From: COMBO-56-21 sp963705355
GTDB taxonomy: Archaea; Thermoplasmatota; Thermoplasmata; UBA10834
NCBI GenBank assembly: GCA_963705355.1
Contig: OY970070.1
Location: forward strand, 868,001-932,000
Reading direction: 5' to 3'
DNA: 64,000 nucleotides
A model generated the notes under the pieces. That model had not been told where the DNA came from, did no database searches, and worked only from the letters and a program-made list of their open reading frames with translations. The translations under genes and the position numbers were made by a program. Below are positions 34,568-42,698 of this stretch, one piece after another. Numbering within the stretch: position 1 is the stretch's first letter; each line of letters starts with the position of its first letter.

Positions 34568-35317
34568 ATGACCTCGATTAAGCCGGGACTCGACAAGCAG
34601 CTCAAACGCCAATCGATGTGGCTGAAGGAGTCCTGGATGTGGCTCCTCAAGAGCAAGGTACTGGCGGGTCAGGGCGGAGAGGCCAAGAGGCTCAAAGCGC
34701 TGGATGTCGGGTGCGGCACCGGCTTGGTCATGGAGGTCCTCGGCGAGCTGTTCGATGTGGAAGGCATCGACATCGATCCTGGCATGGTCGAGGAGTGCAA
34801 GAGCAGAGGACTGAAGGCATCTGCCGCGGATGCGCTGAGCCTGCCCTTCGACGACTCATCGTTCGACATCGTCTACTGCTCCTTCCTCCTCCTTTGGGTG
34901 AAAGACCCCGTGAAGGCGGTCTCGGAGATGAAAAGGGTCTCGAGGAGATGGGTGCTGTGCCTCGCGGAGCCGGACTTCGGCGCGAGGATCGACTATCCGG
35001 AGGACTTGGCAAGCCTCACGCAATTGATAATCCAGGGCATGAAGGACGACGGAGGAGACCCGCTCATCGGCAGAAAGCTCAGGACCATATTCAGCAAGTG
35101 CGGGCTGAGATCGGAGATTGGCGTGCATCCAGGCGTTTGGGACCTGGACAGGTTATACGCGGAGACCGCTGATGAATGGCGATGGATCGACATGACGGTC
35201 AGCGTGAGTGGGAAGAGAGGTGACCTCTCGGGGCTGAGGATCGCGTGGAACGACGCCCTGAGGAAAGGATCGCTGTTCCAGTTCAATCCCTACTTCTACG
35301 CGCTTGCGAAGAAATGA
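34568..35317 (+). CDS. Class I SAM-dependent methyltransferase
   Basis: A 249-residue methyltransferase of the type-11/UbiE-like group: motif I LDVGCGTGLV near residue 43, acidic EGIDIDPG near 65, ADALSLPFDDSSFDIVYCSFLLL near 88-110. The last 90 residues are a variable substrate lid. Target not predictable. The open frame extends upstream to 34442, but the conserved domain begins soon after ATG 34568 (CTTGCATATG), which I prefer. Confidence 0.8.
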   Translation: MTSIKPGLDKQLKRQSMWLKESWMWLLKSKVLAGQGGEAKRLKALDVGCGTGLVMEVLGELFDVEGIDIDPGMVEECKSRGLKASAADALSLPFDDSSFDIVYCSFLLLWVKDPVKAVSEMKRVSRRWVLCLAEPDFGARIDYPEDLASLTQLIIQGMKDDGGDPLIGRKLRTIFSKCGLRSEIGVHPGVWDLDRLYAETADEWRWIDMTVSVSGKRGDLSGLRIAWNDALRKGSLFQFNPYFYALAKK

Positions 35318-35322
35318 TCCAC

Positions 35323-36675
35323 TCACATCGAAGAGTGCCTGTCGAGGCAGACATAGTCTCCATGCTCCCGTGACAGGGGGCAGCCGCCTCCGCAGACCTG
35401 CTTGAGGTTGCATTCGAGGCAGTCGCCGTCCAGGTATCCCCTCTCCCTGATCTTCTTGCACAGCTCGTGGTTCCAGATGCTCGGCCATGGATCGGTCAGG
35501 ATGTTCCCCAGCGACTTGTAGTAGCTCTGGCATGGCAGGACGGTCCCGTCTGGCTCGATTGCCATGTTCATCGCACACGCTGTGCACTGCTTGATCCCGA
35601 AGCCGTAGTTGACGGGGTTGAACTCGTGGTACGGCGTGGGCGTGTACCAGATGAGATTCGTGCCGTTCTCCTTGGCGATCTCGCGCAGCTTCACGAGAAG
35701 GTCCGTCAGCTCGTCGTAGGTGATCCCCTCGGCTTCCTCGCCCTTGCCAGCCCTTATGATGCTGTTGAACGCGATATTCTTGACGCCAAGGCGGACGAGG
35801 AACCGCATCGTCTCCTCGATGTCCGCAGCATTCGACCTCATAATGGTGGTGTTCGAGCTGACGTAGAGGTCTTCGGACAGAGCGACCTTCAGGCCCTCTA
35901 TCGTCTCTTTCCAGGCACCTTTCGATCTTGCGAGCCTGTCGTGGACTTCCTCCCTGTGGGAAAGGACCGTGATCTGCACGTGGTCGAGGCCCAGTCTCAC
36001 GAGCTCTTTCAGATAGCCAGGGGTCCTGAGGGCCCTGCCGTTCGTTACCAGGCCCGTGACCTGACCGTGCTCCTCGGTCTGAGCGACCAACTTCTCAAGG
36101 CCCTCGTACAGTGTCGGCTCGCCCCCCGTGAAGACGATGTGCGGCACCCCGACCTCCCACAGGTTGTCGATGACAGTCATCCACTGCTCCGGCGTCAGCT
36201 CCTTCTTGTCCTTGGTCTCGTTGTAGCAGTGACCGCAGTCGTTCTGGCATCTGTAGGTCAGCGCGAGGTCCATTCTGTAAGGCGCGGGCAGTTTGTCGAA
36301 ACCGATCGTCGGGGTCTCCGTGCCCACGGTCCTGATGACATTCACATCGCCTTTCAGGTAGTCCTTTAGCTGCGACTTCACCCTCTCGTAATGTTCCTCG
36401 ACCGTGGCCTTCTTCAGATTCCTGTACCTCGTCCGCATGTATCTGGCCACATCTCTGTCGGAGCGGCCCTCGAGATAGAGCCGGAAATAGTCCAGCGCGG
36501 TGCCGTTGAGGAAGACCAGCCGGGAGGCGTCAATCAGCAGAACGCCTTTGCTCTCGCTGTCGACCCTGAGATGGAACCTGTGACCTTTGAGATCGCCCTT
36601 GCCGTCGTACTTGTACGTTCCCGGCCTGAGCCCCAGCTCGCGCGGGTCCTGGAATATCTTTCCGAAGGGCCTCAT
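35323..36675 (-). CDS. Radical SAM/SPASM peptide-modifying enzyme with PqqD-like N-terminus
   Basis: A 450-residue protein. Residues 30-105 (GVLLIDASRLVFLNGTALDYF ... VARYMRTRY) follow the PqqD/RRE pattern that binds leader peptides. The radical SAM cluster is C143-x3-C147-x2-C150 (YRCQNDCGHCYN), followed by FTGGEPTL near 195. The C-terminus is a SPASM domain (QCTACAMN, PCQSYY, CLECNLKQVCGGGC near 410-435) for auxiliary Fe-S clusters. ATG overlaps the stop of the upstream gene as ATGA and follows GGAGGGGGAAG. That gene encodes a membrane protein ending in six Cys-Ala repeats, the obvious substrate. A longer start at 36723 would read through those repeats and is rejected. Confidence 0.88.
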   Translation of the reverse strand: MRPFGKIFQDPRELGLRPGTYKYDGKGDLKGHRFHLRVDSESKGVLLIDASRLVFLNGTALDYFRLYLEGRSDRDVARYMRTRYRNLKKATVEEHYERVKSQLKDYLKGDVNVIRTVGTETPTIGFDKLPAPYRMDLALTYRCQNDCGHCYNETKDKKELTPEQWMTVIDNLWEVGVPHIVFTGGEPTLYEGLEKLVAQTEEHGQVTGLVTNGRALRTPGYLKELVRLGLDHVQITVLSHREEVHDRLARSKGAWKETIEGLKVALSEDLYVSSNTTIMRSNAADIEETMRFLVRLGVKNIAFNSIIRAGKGEEAEGITYDELTDLLVKLREIAKENGTNLIWYTPTPYHEFNPVNYGFGIKQCTACAMNMAIEPDGTVLPCQSYYKSLGNILTDPWPSIWNHELCKKIRERGYLDGDCLECNLKQVCGGGCPLSREHGDYVCLDRHSSM

Positions 36676-38345
36676 CTTCCCCCTCCAGCGCATGCGCAAG
36701 CGCATGCACACGCACATGCGCACCCGCTGAATCCGCCACCGCCCCAGCCACCGCCGCCTGTGCCGGCAGTATGGACCGCGATGGGCACTGGATGCGTCTT
36801 CGAGGTGACCTCCTTGCTCAGGTCCTTCATGCTGGAGGTCATGTTGTTCGCCGCGTTCTTGACCTTCGAAGCGTACCCGTTCGCCATGGACTGAAGTGTC
36901 TTTCCGGCAGGTGATGACGGGCCCGTGCTGGTGGTGCGCGCGGTTACTGGACCGCGAGCGATTGGGTATGGAAAGAAGATCGTGGTCATCCGTCTCTCAT
37001 AATGCGGGTCGAGCATCATCCAGTCGTGCTTGTCATCGACGCCCTTCGAGAAGTCCTCCGGTGTCCCGGCGGCCTTGACCTGCTCCCAAGCGGCCTCGCA
37101 GATCCTCTCGTAGTACGCTTTAGTCGCGTGGTAGTCGAACCCGCGGAGCTTGTGCTCCGTGGCTTGGGTCAGATTGACAAGGGTCTCCTTGAGCAGGCCG
37201 CGATCAAGAGTCCCATCGGCCTTGATGGCAGCGATATACTCGTCCTCGTAGGGGTACTCGCCCTTGTCTGCTATCTTCGCCAGCTTCATCGGATACTCCT
37301 CGGACACGACTTTGACTTTCCCTTTCTTGATCAGACCGAACAGGATCATCGTGGCGACCATCTCCAGCGGCCTTTCGAGAACTATCGCAGCTTCCACGGC
37401 GGTCAGGTCCCTCCTCGGGCCCGCACCCGCTTGGCTAAGCTCCGGCTCGAAGTAGTCCATGGCCCTCTTCCGGGTCGAACGCCTTGCAGCGACGAACATG
37501 ATCGCGACAAATGCTGCGATGATTATGACCGGGAAACATACTCCGAGCGCGGCCCCCACGCTTCCGAAGAAGTGCATCAGCGATTCGGTGAAGCCATGCT
37601 TGTAGTACTTGTCGACAAACTGAGAGGGAAAGCCCGCGCCGATGTCATACAGCCCGCTCTCCTGCCCCGATGGCGACACATTGGTAGCGTTCCAAGTGGC
37701 CACGAGCAGGCCAGATGATGGATCGACGGCGATCGAGTTCCACGCCCTGTCCTGCAAGTAAACTGCCTTGCTTGCGTCCGTGAAGCCCTCGGGGAAGAAT
37801 ATCCTCGCTTCGAGCACGCCTGTGGAACCTTGCTGGTAAGACGGACTGAACCAGGTTGGCCTGAACTTGATGCCCACGGTGCCCTTGACGATTTCGTTCT
37901 GGTACACCATGTGCTTGTTGTTCACATGGAATCTCAGACTGAAGTCGCTGTACTGCTGGATGGCGCTCATCGTCTGAGAGGTGAACTCGACGGCGAGGCC
38001 GACGCTGACATACGGGGACTTGTGAATGAGCAATGGCAGATAGTCGACCCCGTTCACCGTGATCGTGGCCGTGGCCGAGGAAGAGTCATAGTGGCTGTTG
38101 GGAAGGCCGATATCTACGCCGTCCATGAAGCCGTAGTTCGTGAAGTAGAACGTGTAGTCTATGTCCACGCTTCCGTCCTTCTCGATGTGGACATCAACAT
38201 ATTCCGAGTTCGTCCTGAAGTCATAGGTCTGGGCCCTGGCTGTATCCGAGAGCACTGCAAGTGCGCCGATGAGAGAGATCGAGAGCAGGACGGCCGCGGC
38301 GAACGATGCGCCGAGCAATGCGGCAGCGCTTCCCCCGGTTCTCAT
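36672..38345 (-). CDS. DUF2207-like membrane protein with C-terminal Gly-rich (Cys-Ala)6 tail
   Basis: A 557-residue protein. It has a signal peptide (residues 1-38, ending TARA), an extracytoplasmic beta-rich domain beginning VDVHIEKDGSVDIDYTFYF as in DUF2207, a transmembrane helix near 262-287 followed by RRSTRKR, and a cytoplasmic part with a winged-helix-like LEMVATMILFGLIKKGKVKV near 325-345. A Ser/Thr/Ala linker leads to GTGGGGWGGGGFSG, then Cys at 542, 544, 546, 548, 550 and 552 each followed by Ala, then GGGR. The orientation leaves the Cys tail in the cytoplasm, where the overlapping radical SAM gene product could modify it. Confidence 0.85.
   Translation of the reverse strand: MRTGGSAAALLGASFAAAVLLSISLIGALAVLSDTARAQTYDFRTNSEYVDVHIEKDGSVDIDYTFYFTNYGFMDGVDIGLPNSHYDSSSATATITVNGVDYLPLLIHKSPYVSVGLAVEFTSQTMSAIQQYSDFSLRFHVNNKHMVYQNEIVKGTVGIKFRPTWFSPSYQQGSTGVLEARIFFPEGFTDASKAVYLQDRAWNSIAVDPSSGLLVATWNATNVSPSGQESGLYDIGAGFPSQFVDKYYKHGFTESLMHFFGSVGAALGVCFPVIIIAAFVAIMFVAARRSTRKRAMDYFEPELSQAGAGPRRDLTAVEAAIVLERPLEMVATMILFGLIKKGKVKVVSEEYPMKLAKIADKGEYPYEDEYIAAIKADGTLDRGLLKETLVNLTQATEHKLRGFDYHATKAYYERICEAAWEQVKAAGTPEDFSKGVDDKHDWMMLDPHYERRMTTIFFPYPIARGPVTARTTSTGPSSPAGKTLQSMANGYASKVKNAANNMTSSMKDLSKEVTSKTHPVPIAVHTAGTGGGGWGGGGFSGCACACACACACAGGGR
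36687..36722 (-). repeat. (Cys-Ala)6 coding repeat
   Basis: Six Cys-Ala codon pairs. The codons are mixed: TGC and TGT for Cys, and GCA, GCG and GCT for Ala. The DNA is therefore not a pure microsatellite, which argues that selection keeps the amino-acid pattern. Confidence 0.85.
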
Positions 38346-38358
38346 GACACCACCAGAC

Positions 38359-38727
38359 TCACCATTTCGGAGCTTCTTCCAAGGCGAACACGGCGCCGCA
38401 GAAGGAGCACTTGGCCATGATGCCGCCCTGGATGACCGTAAGATCCTTGTCTGTGATGGGCGCGCCGCAGGACTTGCACTTCATCTCCCTCGCGTCCATG
38501 GCGCCCGAGCCTTCCATCTTGACGTTGAAGGTCTGCTGAATCTGCGTCGGCTTCGTGGCGTCGACCTTCTCGACTCGGTAGACGAAGTAGAACATGACGA
38601 ACGCGATCAAGAGAAGCACGGCGCCGATGACATCATTCGCCGCAGTGGCGGATATGAAGAATATCGCGCTCAAGAGCAGGAGGCATATCCCGAAGAAGAC
38701 GATGATGCCCTCGACGATTCGGTTCAT
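38359..38727 (-). CDS. Two-helix membrane protein with C-terminal zinc ribbon
   Basis: A 122-residue protein with hydrophobic segments near residues 5-27 and 32-50 and a cytoplasmic tail carrying MKCKSCGAPI near 82 and AKCSFCGAVF near 106, a four-Cys zinc ribbon. It is the first gene of the operon, 13 nt before the DUF2207-like gene with the Cys-Ala tail, so it may help assemble or regulate that system. No family name recognised. Confidence 0.75.
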   Translation of the reverse strand: MNRIVEGIIVFFGICLLLLSAIFFISATAANDVIGAVLLLIAFVMFYFVYRVEKVDATKPTQIQQTFNVKMEGSGAMDAREMKCKSCGAPITDKDLTVIQGGIMAKCSFCGAVFALEEAPKW

Positions 38728-38788
38728 GGTAAGCGAGCCCAGACCTGATTGCCGTCGGCCTGTTAATAATCTTTACTCAGGGTAGCCA

Positions 38789-40132
38789 TCAGCGAAGTTG
38801 GAGGCCTATGATCTCGTCGACCGCTTTCGAAAACTCTTCTTCCTTGCCTTCCGGGATGGTTGCTCCCGCAGCGACCGCGTGTCCCCCGCCGACCCCTCCG
38901 AGCTTCTCCGCGGCCTTCTTCAAGGCGGCCGAGAGGTCGAGGCCCTTGGAGATGAGGTGCTTCGTTCCCCTGCTCGAGACCTTGACGCTCCCCTTGACGC
39001 GGGAGAACGCGAGCGTGGGCTTCGACTGGTCGAGTATGTACTGCATCGCGAGCCCGCACTGCGCGCCCGCGAGTGATGGATCGGCGGCAGTGAAGTACTG
39101 GAAATGGTCCTTATGGCTCACGCCGTCTGACTCTATGCTCATCAGGCGCCCCATGATCTTGTTGTTGTATTCTCTCCTGAGCTCCCCCGCCCGCGCGAGC
39201 GACTCGTTATCGCCCATGCAGAGGGCTATGCCCAGCCCCTCGTGATTCATCCTGCCGCATGCGTTGAGCAGGTCTGCGAGGTCGGCCGCCGTCAGGCTCA
39301 TGGAGGGTATCCAGTGGACGTCGGTGACGAGCTCCTCGACCGTCTCCGGCCTGCAGCCCTGGCCCATCAGCCTGAGCGAGAGCATCGATGTGAGCTTCCG
39401 CCTGAAGATCTCGTCGAGCGCTCCCATGGCCGTGTTCGGGTTGAGCTTCATCGCCTCGAGAAACGCGAGGACGTTGTCCTTCCGTCCGGAGAGGCCGACG
39501 AAGTACGGGTCGACCGAATCCGCGATGGCATCCGCGATGGTCGCGCCTTTCAGGCTCAGTCCCCTCTGGACCTCAATGAATCCCTTGTCCTTGGCGTAGT
39601 CCAGGATCTGCTGGTTCAAGCCCTTCATGCCGCCCATGTGCTGCCTGTCGCCTATGATGCCCGCGATGCAGATCGGGGATAGATCCCAGTTGCACGGGTC
39701 CATCATGACGGCTAGCAGTAATGATATCGTGGAGGCGCAGGACTCGGTCATGCCGTCAATTCCGTAGAAATGCGGGTTCGCCTGGACCACCTTCCTCGAC
39801 TTTCTGATGGGCTTGTGGTGGTCGAGAGCCGCGAGCTTCGCGTCGAGCGTCTCTAGCCCGTCTATCTGGCCCGAGCCCATGTCGAGGAACAGGATCGCCT
39901 CGTTCCCCTCCTTCGCGATGCCCTCGATGATCTCCTTGTCGAGGCTCTTGCTGATCGTGAGATGGAACTGCTTCTTGCTGCGTGAGAGCGCGCGGACCAT
40001 GATGGAAGCTGCAGCAAGGCCGTCCGCGTCGTAGTGAGAGATGACCCTGAGGTAACTTGAGGAATTGACGACCTTCTGCGCATGCTTCAGGCTATCTGAG
40101 AACTCGTCCGGGAGTGCTATGCTCCCGCTCAT
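38789..40132 (-). CDS. RecJ-like DHH-family single-strand exonuclease
   Basis: A 447-residue DHH/DHHA1 phosphoesterase. N-terminal motifs are SHYDADGLAAA near residue 32, LFLDMGSGQ near 82 and ALDHHKP near 101, providing Mn2+ ligands; IIGDRQHMGG near 158 is a further metal motif. The C-terminal DHHA1 domain has GVGGGHAVAAGA near 420. Archaeal relatives include the GINS-associated nuclease and RecJ-like enzymes acting in replication and repair. It follows the S15 gene by 7 nt, a pairing seen in several archaea. Confidence 0.9.
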   Translation of the reverse strand: MSGSIALPDEFSDSLKHAQKVVNSSSYLRVISHYDADGLAAASIMVRALSRSKKQFHLTISKSLDKEIIEGIAKEGNEAILFLDMGSGQIDGLETLDAKLAALDHHKPIRKSRKVVQANPHFYGIDGMTESCASTISLLLAVMMDPCNWDLSPICIAGIIGDRQHMGGMKGLNQQILDYAKDKGFIEVQRGLSLKGATIADAIADSVDPYFVGLSGRKDNVLAFLEAMKLNPNTAMGALDEIFRRKLTSMLSLRLMGQGCRPETVEELVTDVHWIPSMSLTAADLADLLNACGRMNHEGLGIALCMGDNESLARAGELRREYNNKIMGRLMSIESDGVSHKDHFQYFTAADPSLAGAQCGLAMQYILDQSKPTLAFSRVKGSVKVSSRGTKHLISKGLDLSAALKKAAEKLGGVGGGHAVAAGATIPEGKEEEFSKAVDEIIGLQLR

Positions 40133-40139
40133 ATGAGCA

Positions 40140-40595
40140 TCACTCGACCTGCAGTGCGGCGGTATCCAGGGAGTAGTTCCACGTCTCCGGGACTATGCCT
40201 TCCCGCTTGTAGTACTTCACAAGTCGCCTGATCTTCGATTCCATGAGCGCCCTTCCCCTGATGTTGTGCAGGTCCTTCGGGTTCTTCTTGACATGCCCGG
40301 TCATCGACACGGCGCGCTTCATGAGTGCCTGCAGGTCCTCCGGGAGATCAAACTTGATGTTCTTCTCGTCCAGGATCTGCTTGACGCTTTTACCCGTCGC
40401 GAGCTGCACACTCGGAACAGCGTACTGATCCCGCAAAACCAGGCCGATCTTGGCCATCGATATTCCCTCGCCTGCCAGCTTCGCAACGAGGTCCACCACT
40501 TCCTCGGGCGACTGCTGCACCCACTTCGGGTTCTCGGCCAAGAGCGGCCGCTTAGAGCCCGAGGAACCTTTCCTGCTTGAATGCATTCTTGACAT
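40140..40595 (-). CDS. rps15: 30S ribosomal protein S15
   Basis: A 151-residue archaeal/eukaryal-type S15 (uS15). It has the N-terminal extension absent in bacteria (MSRMHSSRKGSSGSKRPL, then WVQQSPEEVVDLVAKLAGEG), and the conserved core MTGHVKKNPKDLHNIRGRALMESKIRRLVKYYK, where uS15 contacts 16S rRNA helices 20-22. Length is normal for archaea. A second ATG lies three codons in. Upstream of the recJ-like gene in the same direction. Confidence 0.97.
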   Translation of the reverse strand: MSRMHSSRKGSSGSKRPLLAENPKWVQQSPEEVVDLVAKLAGEGISMAKIGLVLRDQYAVPSVQLATGKSVKQILDEKNIKFDLPEDLQALMKRAVSMTGHVKKNPKDLHNIRGRALMESKIRRLVKYYKREGIVPETWNYSLDTAALQVE

Positions 40596-40619
40596 TGCCT
40601 ATCTAACTCCGTCTGTTTT

Positions 40620-41036
40620 CTATGTCAGTGGCGAGGCAGAGCCGTCTATATTCTTCCCCCTTTTAAAGGTTTCTGAGATGCGCTTCGCCTGGGCCAGCAT
40701 GGCTCGATACTCCACCCGAGGGAAGGAGAGCTCGGATGGAAGATCGGTGAACTCCTTGACCTCGGCGATGTTGTACTCGGACGGTCGGCCCGTAAGCTTG
40801 TCCCGGACCAGACCGACGAAGACCTTGCCGCCCGGCTTGGCAATCCTTATACGCCCGATGATCTCCAGGCTCATGCCGGTCTCCTCGAAGAACTCGCGCA
40901 CAGCCGCCTGCTCATGGTTCTCGCCCTTGAGCAGCCTGCCCCCGGGCATCTCCCACTTTCGGTCCCTGTGCCGGACCATGACGAACTTGTCGCCGTTGAA
41001 GGCGATGACATAGGTGAACTTCTCGATCACGTTCAC
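40620..41036 (-). CDS. NUDIX hydrolase
   Basis: A 138-residue protein with a full NUDIX box near residues 32-54 (GGRLLKGENHEQAAVREFFEETGM), the Mg2+-binding motif for hydrolysis of nucleoside diphosphate-X compounds. Substrate not predictable. The GTG start overlaps the TGA of the fibrillarin gene (GTGA), so both are co-translated. Confidence 0.88.
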   Translation of the reverse strand: MNVIEKFTYVIAFNGDKFVMVRHRDRKWEMPGGRLLKGENHEQAAVREFFEETGMSLEIIGRIRIAKPGGKVFVGLVRDKLTGRPSEYNIAEVKEFTDLPSELSFPRVEYRAMLAQAKRISETFKRGKNIDGSASPLT

Positions 41037-41698
41037 ACCTCCACGAAGAATGCTGCGTGATCCTTGGCGTATCGTTCGAGGTCGATGATGTTCCTGACTT
41101 TGAAGGACTTGGACAAGAGGGCCTTGCGGACCTCGGCGAAGATCTCCTTGGGCTTCCGGTTGACATTGACGCTCCTCGATTTGAGCATGAGGATCCCGTG
41201 CTCTGCGTCAAACGCGGCCATGTTCCTCACGAAGATCTCGACCTGGTTCCTCTGGGCGATGTCCTGATAGACCAGCTCGACGCCCTCGATGATGTGCGCA
41301 TATTCCTCAGGCTGATTGGCGTCTGCCAGATGAGGGATCATGTTCTTCCTGGTCTCGCAGACCGCCACCAGGTCTCTGAAGGATCGCTCCGACACTTCGA
41401 CGCAGTGGACGACCCCATTGGACACGATGTCGGAAACGTGCGAGGCCGTGGTGCCGGACGCGGCACCGAGATAGAGGACTTTTGTGCTCTCGTCCAGACC
41501 GAAGTCCCTGGCGCCGAGCAGGATTGCAGCCGCAAGTTTCGACCTGTGGGGATCCCACACGCGGTACTCGATACCGTTGACCGCGACGAATCGCTCGCCA
41601 TAGACCGTCTTCCCTGGAGCACCATTGACCGTCAGAACGTCCTTGCCGTTCGTGAACACGCCAGGGGCTCCGTCGACCTTGGAGAGGAGCTTCGTCAT
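41033..41698 (-). CDS. flpA: Fibrillarin-like rRNA/tRNA 2'-O-methyltransferase
   Basis: A 221-residue archaeal fibrillarin, the catalytic subunit of C/D-box guide RNPs. The N-terminal sheet has DPHRSKLAAAILLG near 49-62, motif I VLYLGAASGTTASHVSDIV near 74-92, VHCVEVSERSFRDL near 98, and ADANQPEEYAHI near 125. In many archaea nop5 sits beside it; here the following coupled gene is a NUDIX hydrolase. The ATG is about 28 nt downstream of a TATA-like element shared with a divergent regulator gene. Confidence 0.96.
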   Translation of the reverse strand: MTKLLSKVDGAPGVFTNGKDVLTVNGAPGKTVYGERFVAVNGIEYRVWDPHRSKLAAAILLGARDFGLDESTKVLYLGAASGTTASHVSDIVSNGVVHCVEVSERSFRDLVAVCETRKNMIPHLADANQPEEYAHIIEGVELVYQDIAQRNQVEIFVRNMAAFDAEHGILMLKSRSVNVNRKPKEIFAEVRKALLSKSFKVRNIIDLERYAKDHAAFFVEV

Positions 41699-41721
41699 CG
41701 CACTGAGGCGATAGGCTTCCC

Positions 41722-41740
41722 CTCATAAATTGATTATACT
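41722..41740. promoter_or_regulatory. Compact divergent promoter of flpA and a winged-helix gene
   Basis: In the 61 bases between the two ATGs, TTTATGAG on the minus strand lies about 28 nt from flpA (41698), and TGATTATACTCC on the plus strand about 25 nt from the ATG at 41760. Both genes would give leaderless transcripts from overlapping promoters. Confidence 0.5.
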
Positions 41741-41759
41741 CCAAGGCGATTGCACGCCG

Positions 41760-42260
41760 ATGGCGGACGAGGACCTCGGGAAACAGATCAAATCCCTGGC
41801 CGAGAAGATGGAAGGCCTCGAGGAGTCGATGAGCAAGGTCACTGAACCTTACGCTCAGCTCGTGGGCTACATCGAGCGATTTCAGAAGATATCCTCCAGC
41901 TACTTCAGGATGCTCGGGCTGTACCAGAGGTACGGGGCCATATCGCCCGACCTGCTCATCCCAGGCGTCAAGGACTCGATCTCGAGGGACATAGTCAAGG
42001 TGCTCTTCGAGAGGGACGGTCAGAACATCTCCCAGATCACCGACAAGCTGAAGGAGATGAGGGGCACGTCGTCCAGAAGGATAGTCCGCGAGAGGCTCAA
42101 GGGGCTGGAAGAGAAAGGCGTCGTGAAATCGAAAGGATCCCCGAGATCGAAAGAGTACTGGCTCACAGAAGCGTACGTTGACAAATGGTTCGAGCTGCTA
42201 GGACTCGGAATCGGAAAAGGCAAAGAGGAACCCGTAGCTCCGAAAGAAGTCGGCCGGTAG
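41760..42260 (+). CDS. Winged-helix transcriptional regulator with N-terminal coiled coil
   Basis: A 166-residue protein. Residues 1-45 look like a helical or coiled-coil dimerisation region, and residues 75-140 a winged helix: SISRDIVKVLFERDGQNISQITDKL, then RIVRERLKGLEEKGVVKSKG and a wing PRSKEYWLTEAYV. This arrangement resembles small archaeal ArsR/MarR-like regulators. It may control the following gene pair (42357-42990), which starts 97 nt downstream. Start ATG 41760 fits the leaderless promoter; the longer frame from 41730 does not. Confidence 0.75.
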   Translation: MADEDLGKQIKSLAEKMEGLEESMSKVTEPYAQLVGYIERFQKISSSYFRMLGLYQRYGAISPDLLIPGVKDSISRDIVKVLFERDGQNISQITDKLKEMRGTSSRRIVRERLKGLEEKGVVKSKGSPRSKEYWLTEAYVDKWFELLGLGIGKGKEEPVAPKEVGR

Positions 42261-42356
42261 CCTTCTGTCGGCCACTTATGCTCACTTTCCTTATCTACTG
42301 GCACCACGCATAGTATGCCCCAAGAAGCCCGGAAAAGGGCGAAGAGGTGAACAAGA

Positions 42357-42698
42357 ATGGCAGACGAGAAGAAACACAGCGCAGAAGAGGTAAAGGAGAT
42401 CCTTGGCGTGGTCTCGACGGAGATCCCCAAGCTGCTCGAGTCGATAACGAACACCATCTACAACGCGGACAAGGCGCAGGACTTCGGAAAGTCCGTCGCT
42501 GCGTTCTACAAGCAGATGAAGGATGCTGGCATGGACGAGAAGCAGGCATACGAGCTGACGGAGAAGTTCATGGCGAACTTCAGCATCGGCGGGATGATGT
42601 CCAAGGTGTTCCAGGGAGGAGCGTGGGCGCGCGACGAAGAGATCGGCAGGAAGATCAACGAGAAGATCAAGAAGAAGCTGGATGAAGACGATGAGTGA
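42357..42698 (+). CDS. Small conserved-looking helical protein, first of a paralogous pair
   Basis: A 113-residue acidic/basic helical protein of unknown function with a strong GAGGTGA Shine-Dalgarno sequence before the ATG. Residues 58-85 (AGMDEKQAYELTEKFMANFSIGGMM) match the next protein (SGISPDMAHQLAMKFETDLSIRRMV) position by position. No membrane segments. It overlaps the next gene by 8 nt. Confidence 0.7.
   Translation: MADEKKHSAEEVKEILGVVSTEIPKLLESITNTIYNADKAQDFGKSVAAFYKQMKDAGMDEKQAYELTEKFMANFSIGGMMSKVFQGGAWARDEEIGRKINEKIKKKLDEDDE

Noticed and set aside
36675..36723. Longer start for the radical SAM protein beginning MRMCVCMRLRMRW
   Set aside because: These residues are the shifted reading of the Cys-Ala repeat of the upstream gene; ATG 36675 has a good ribosome site and a 4-nt overlap.
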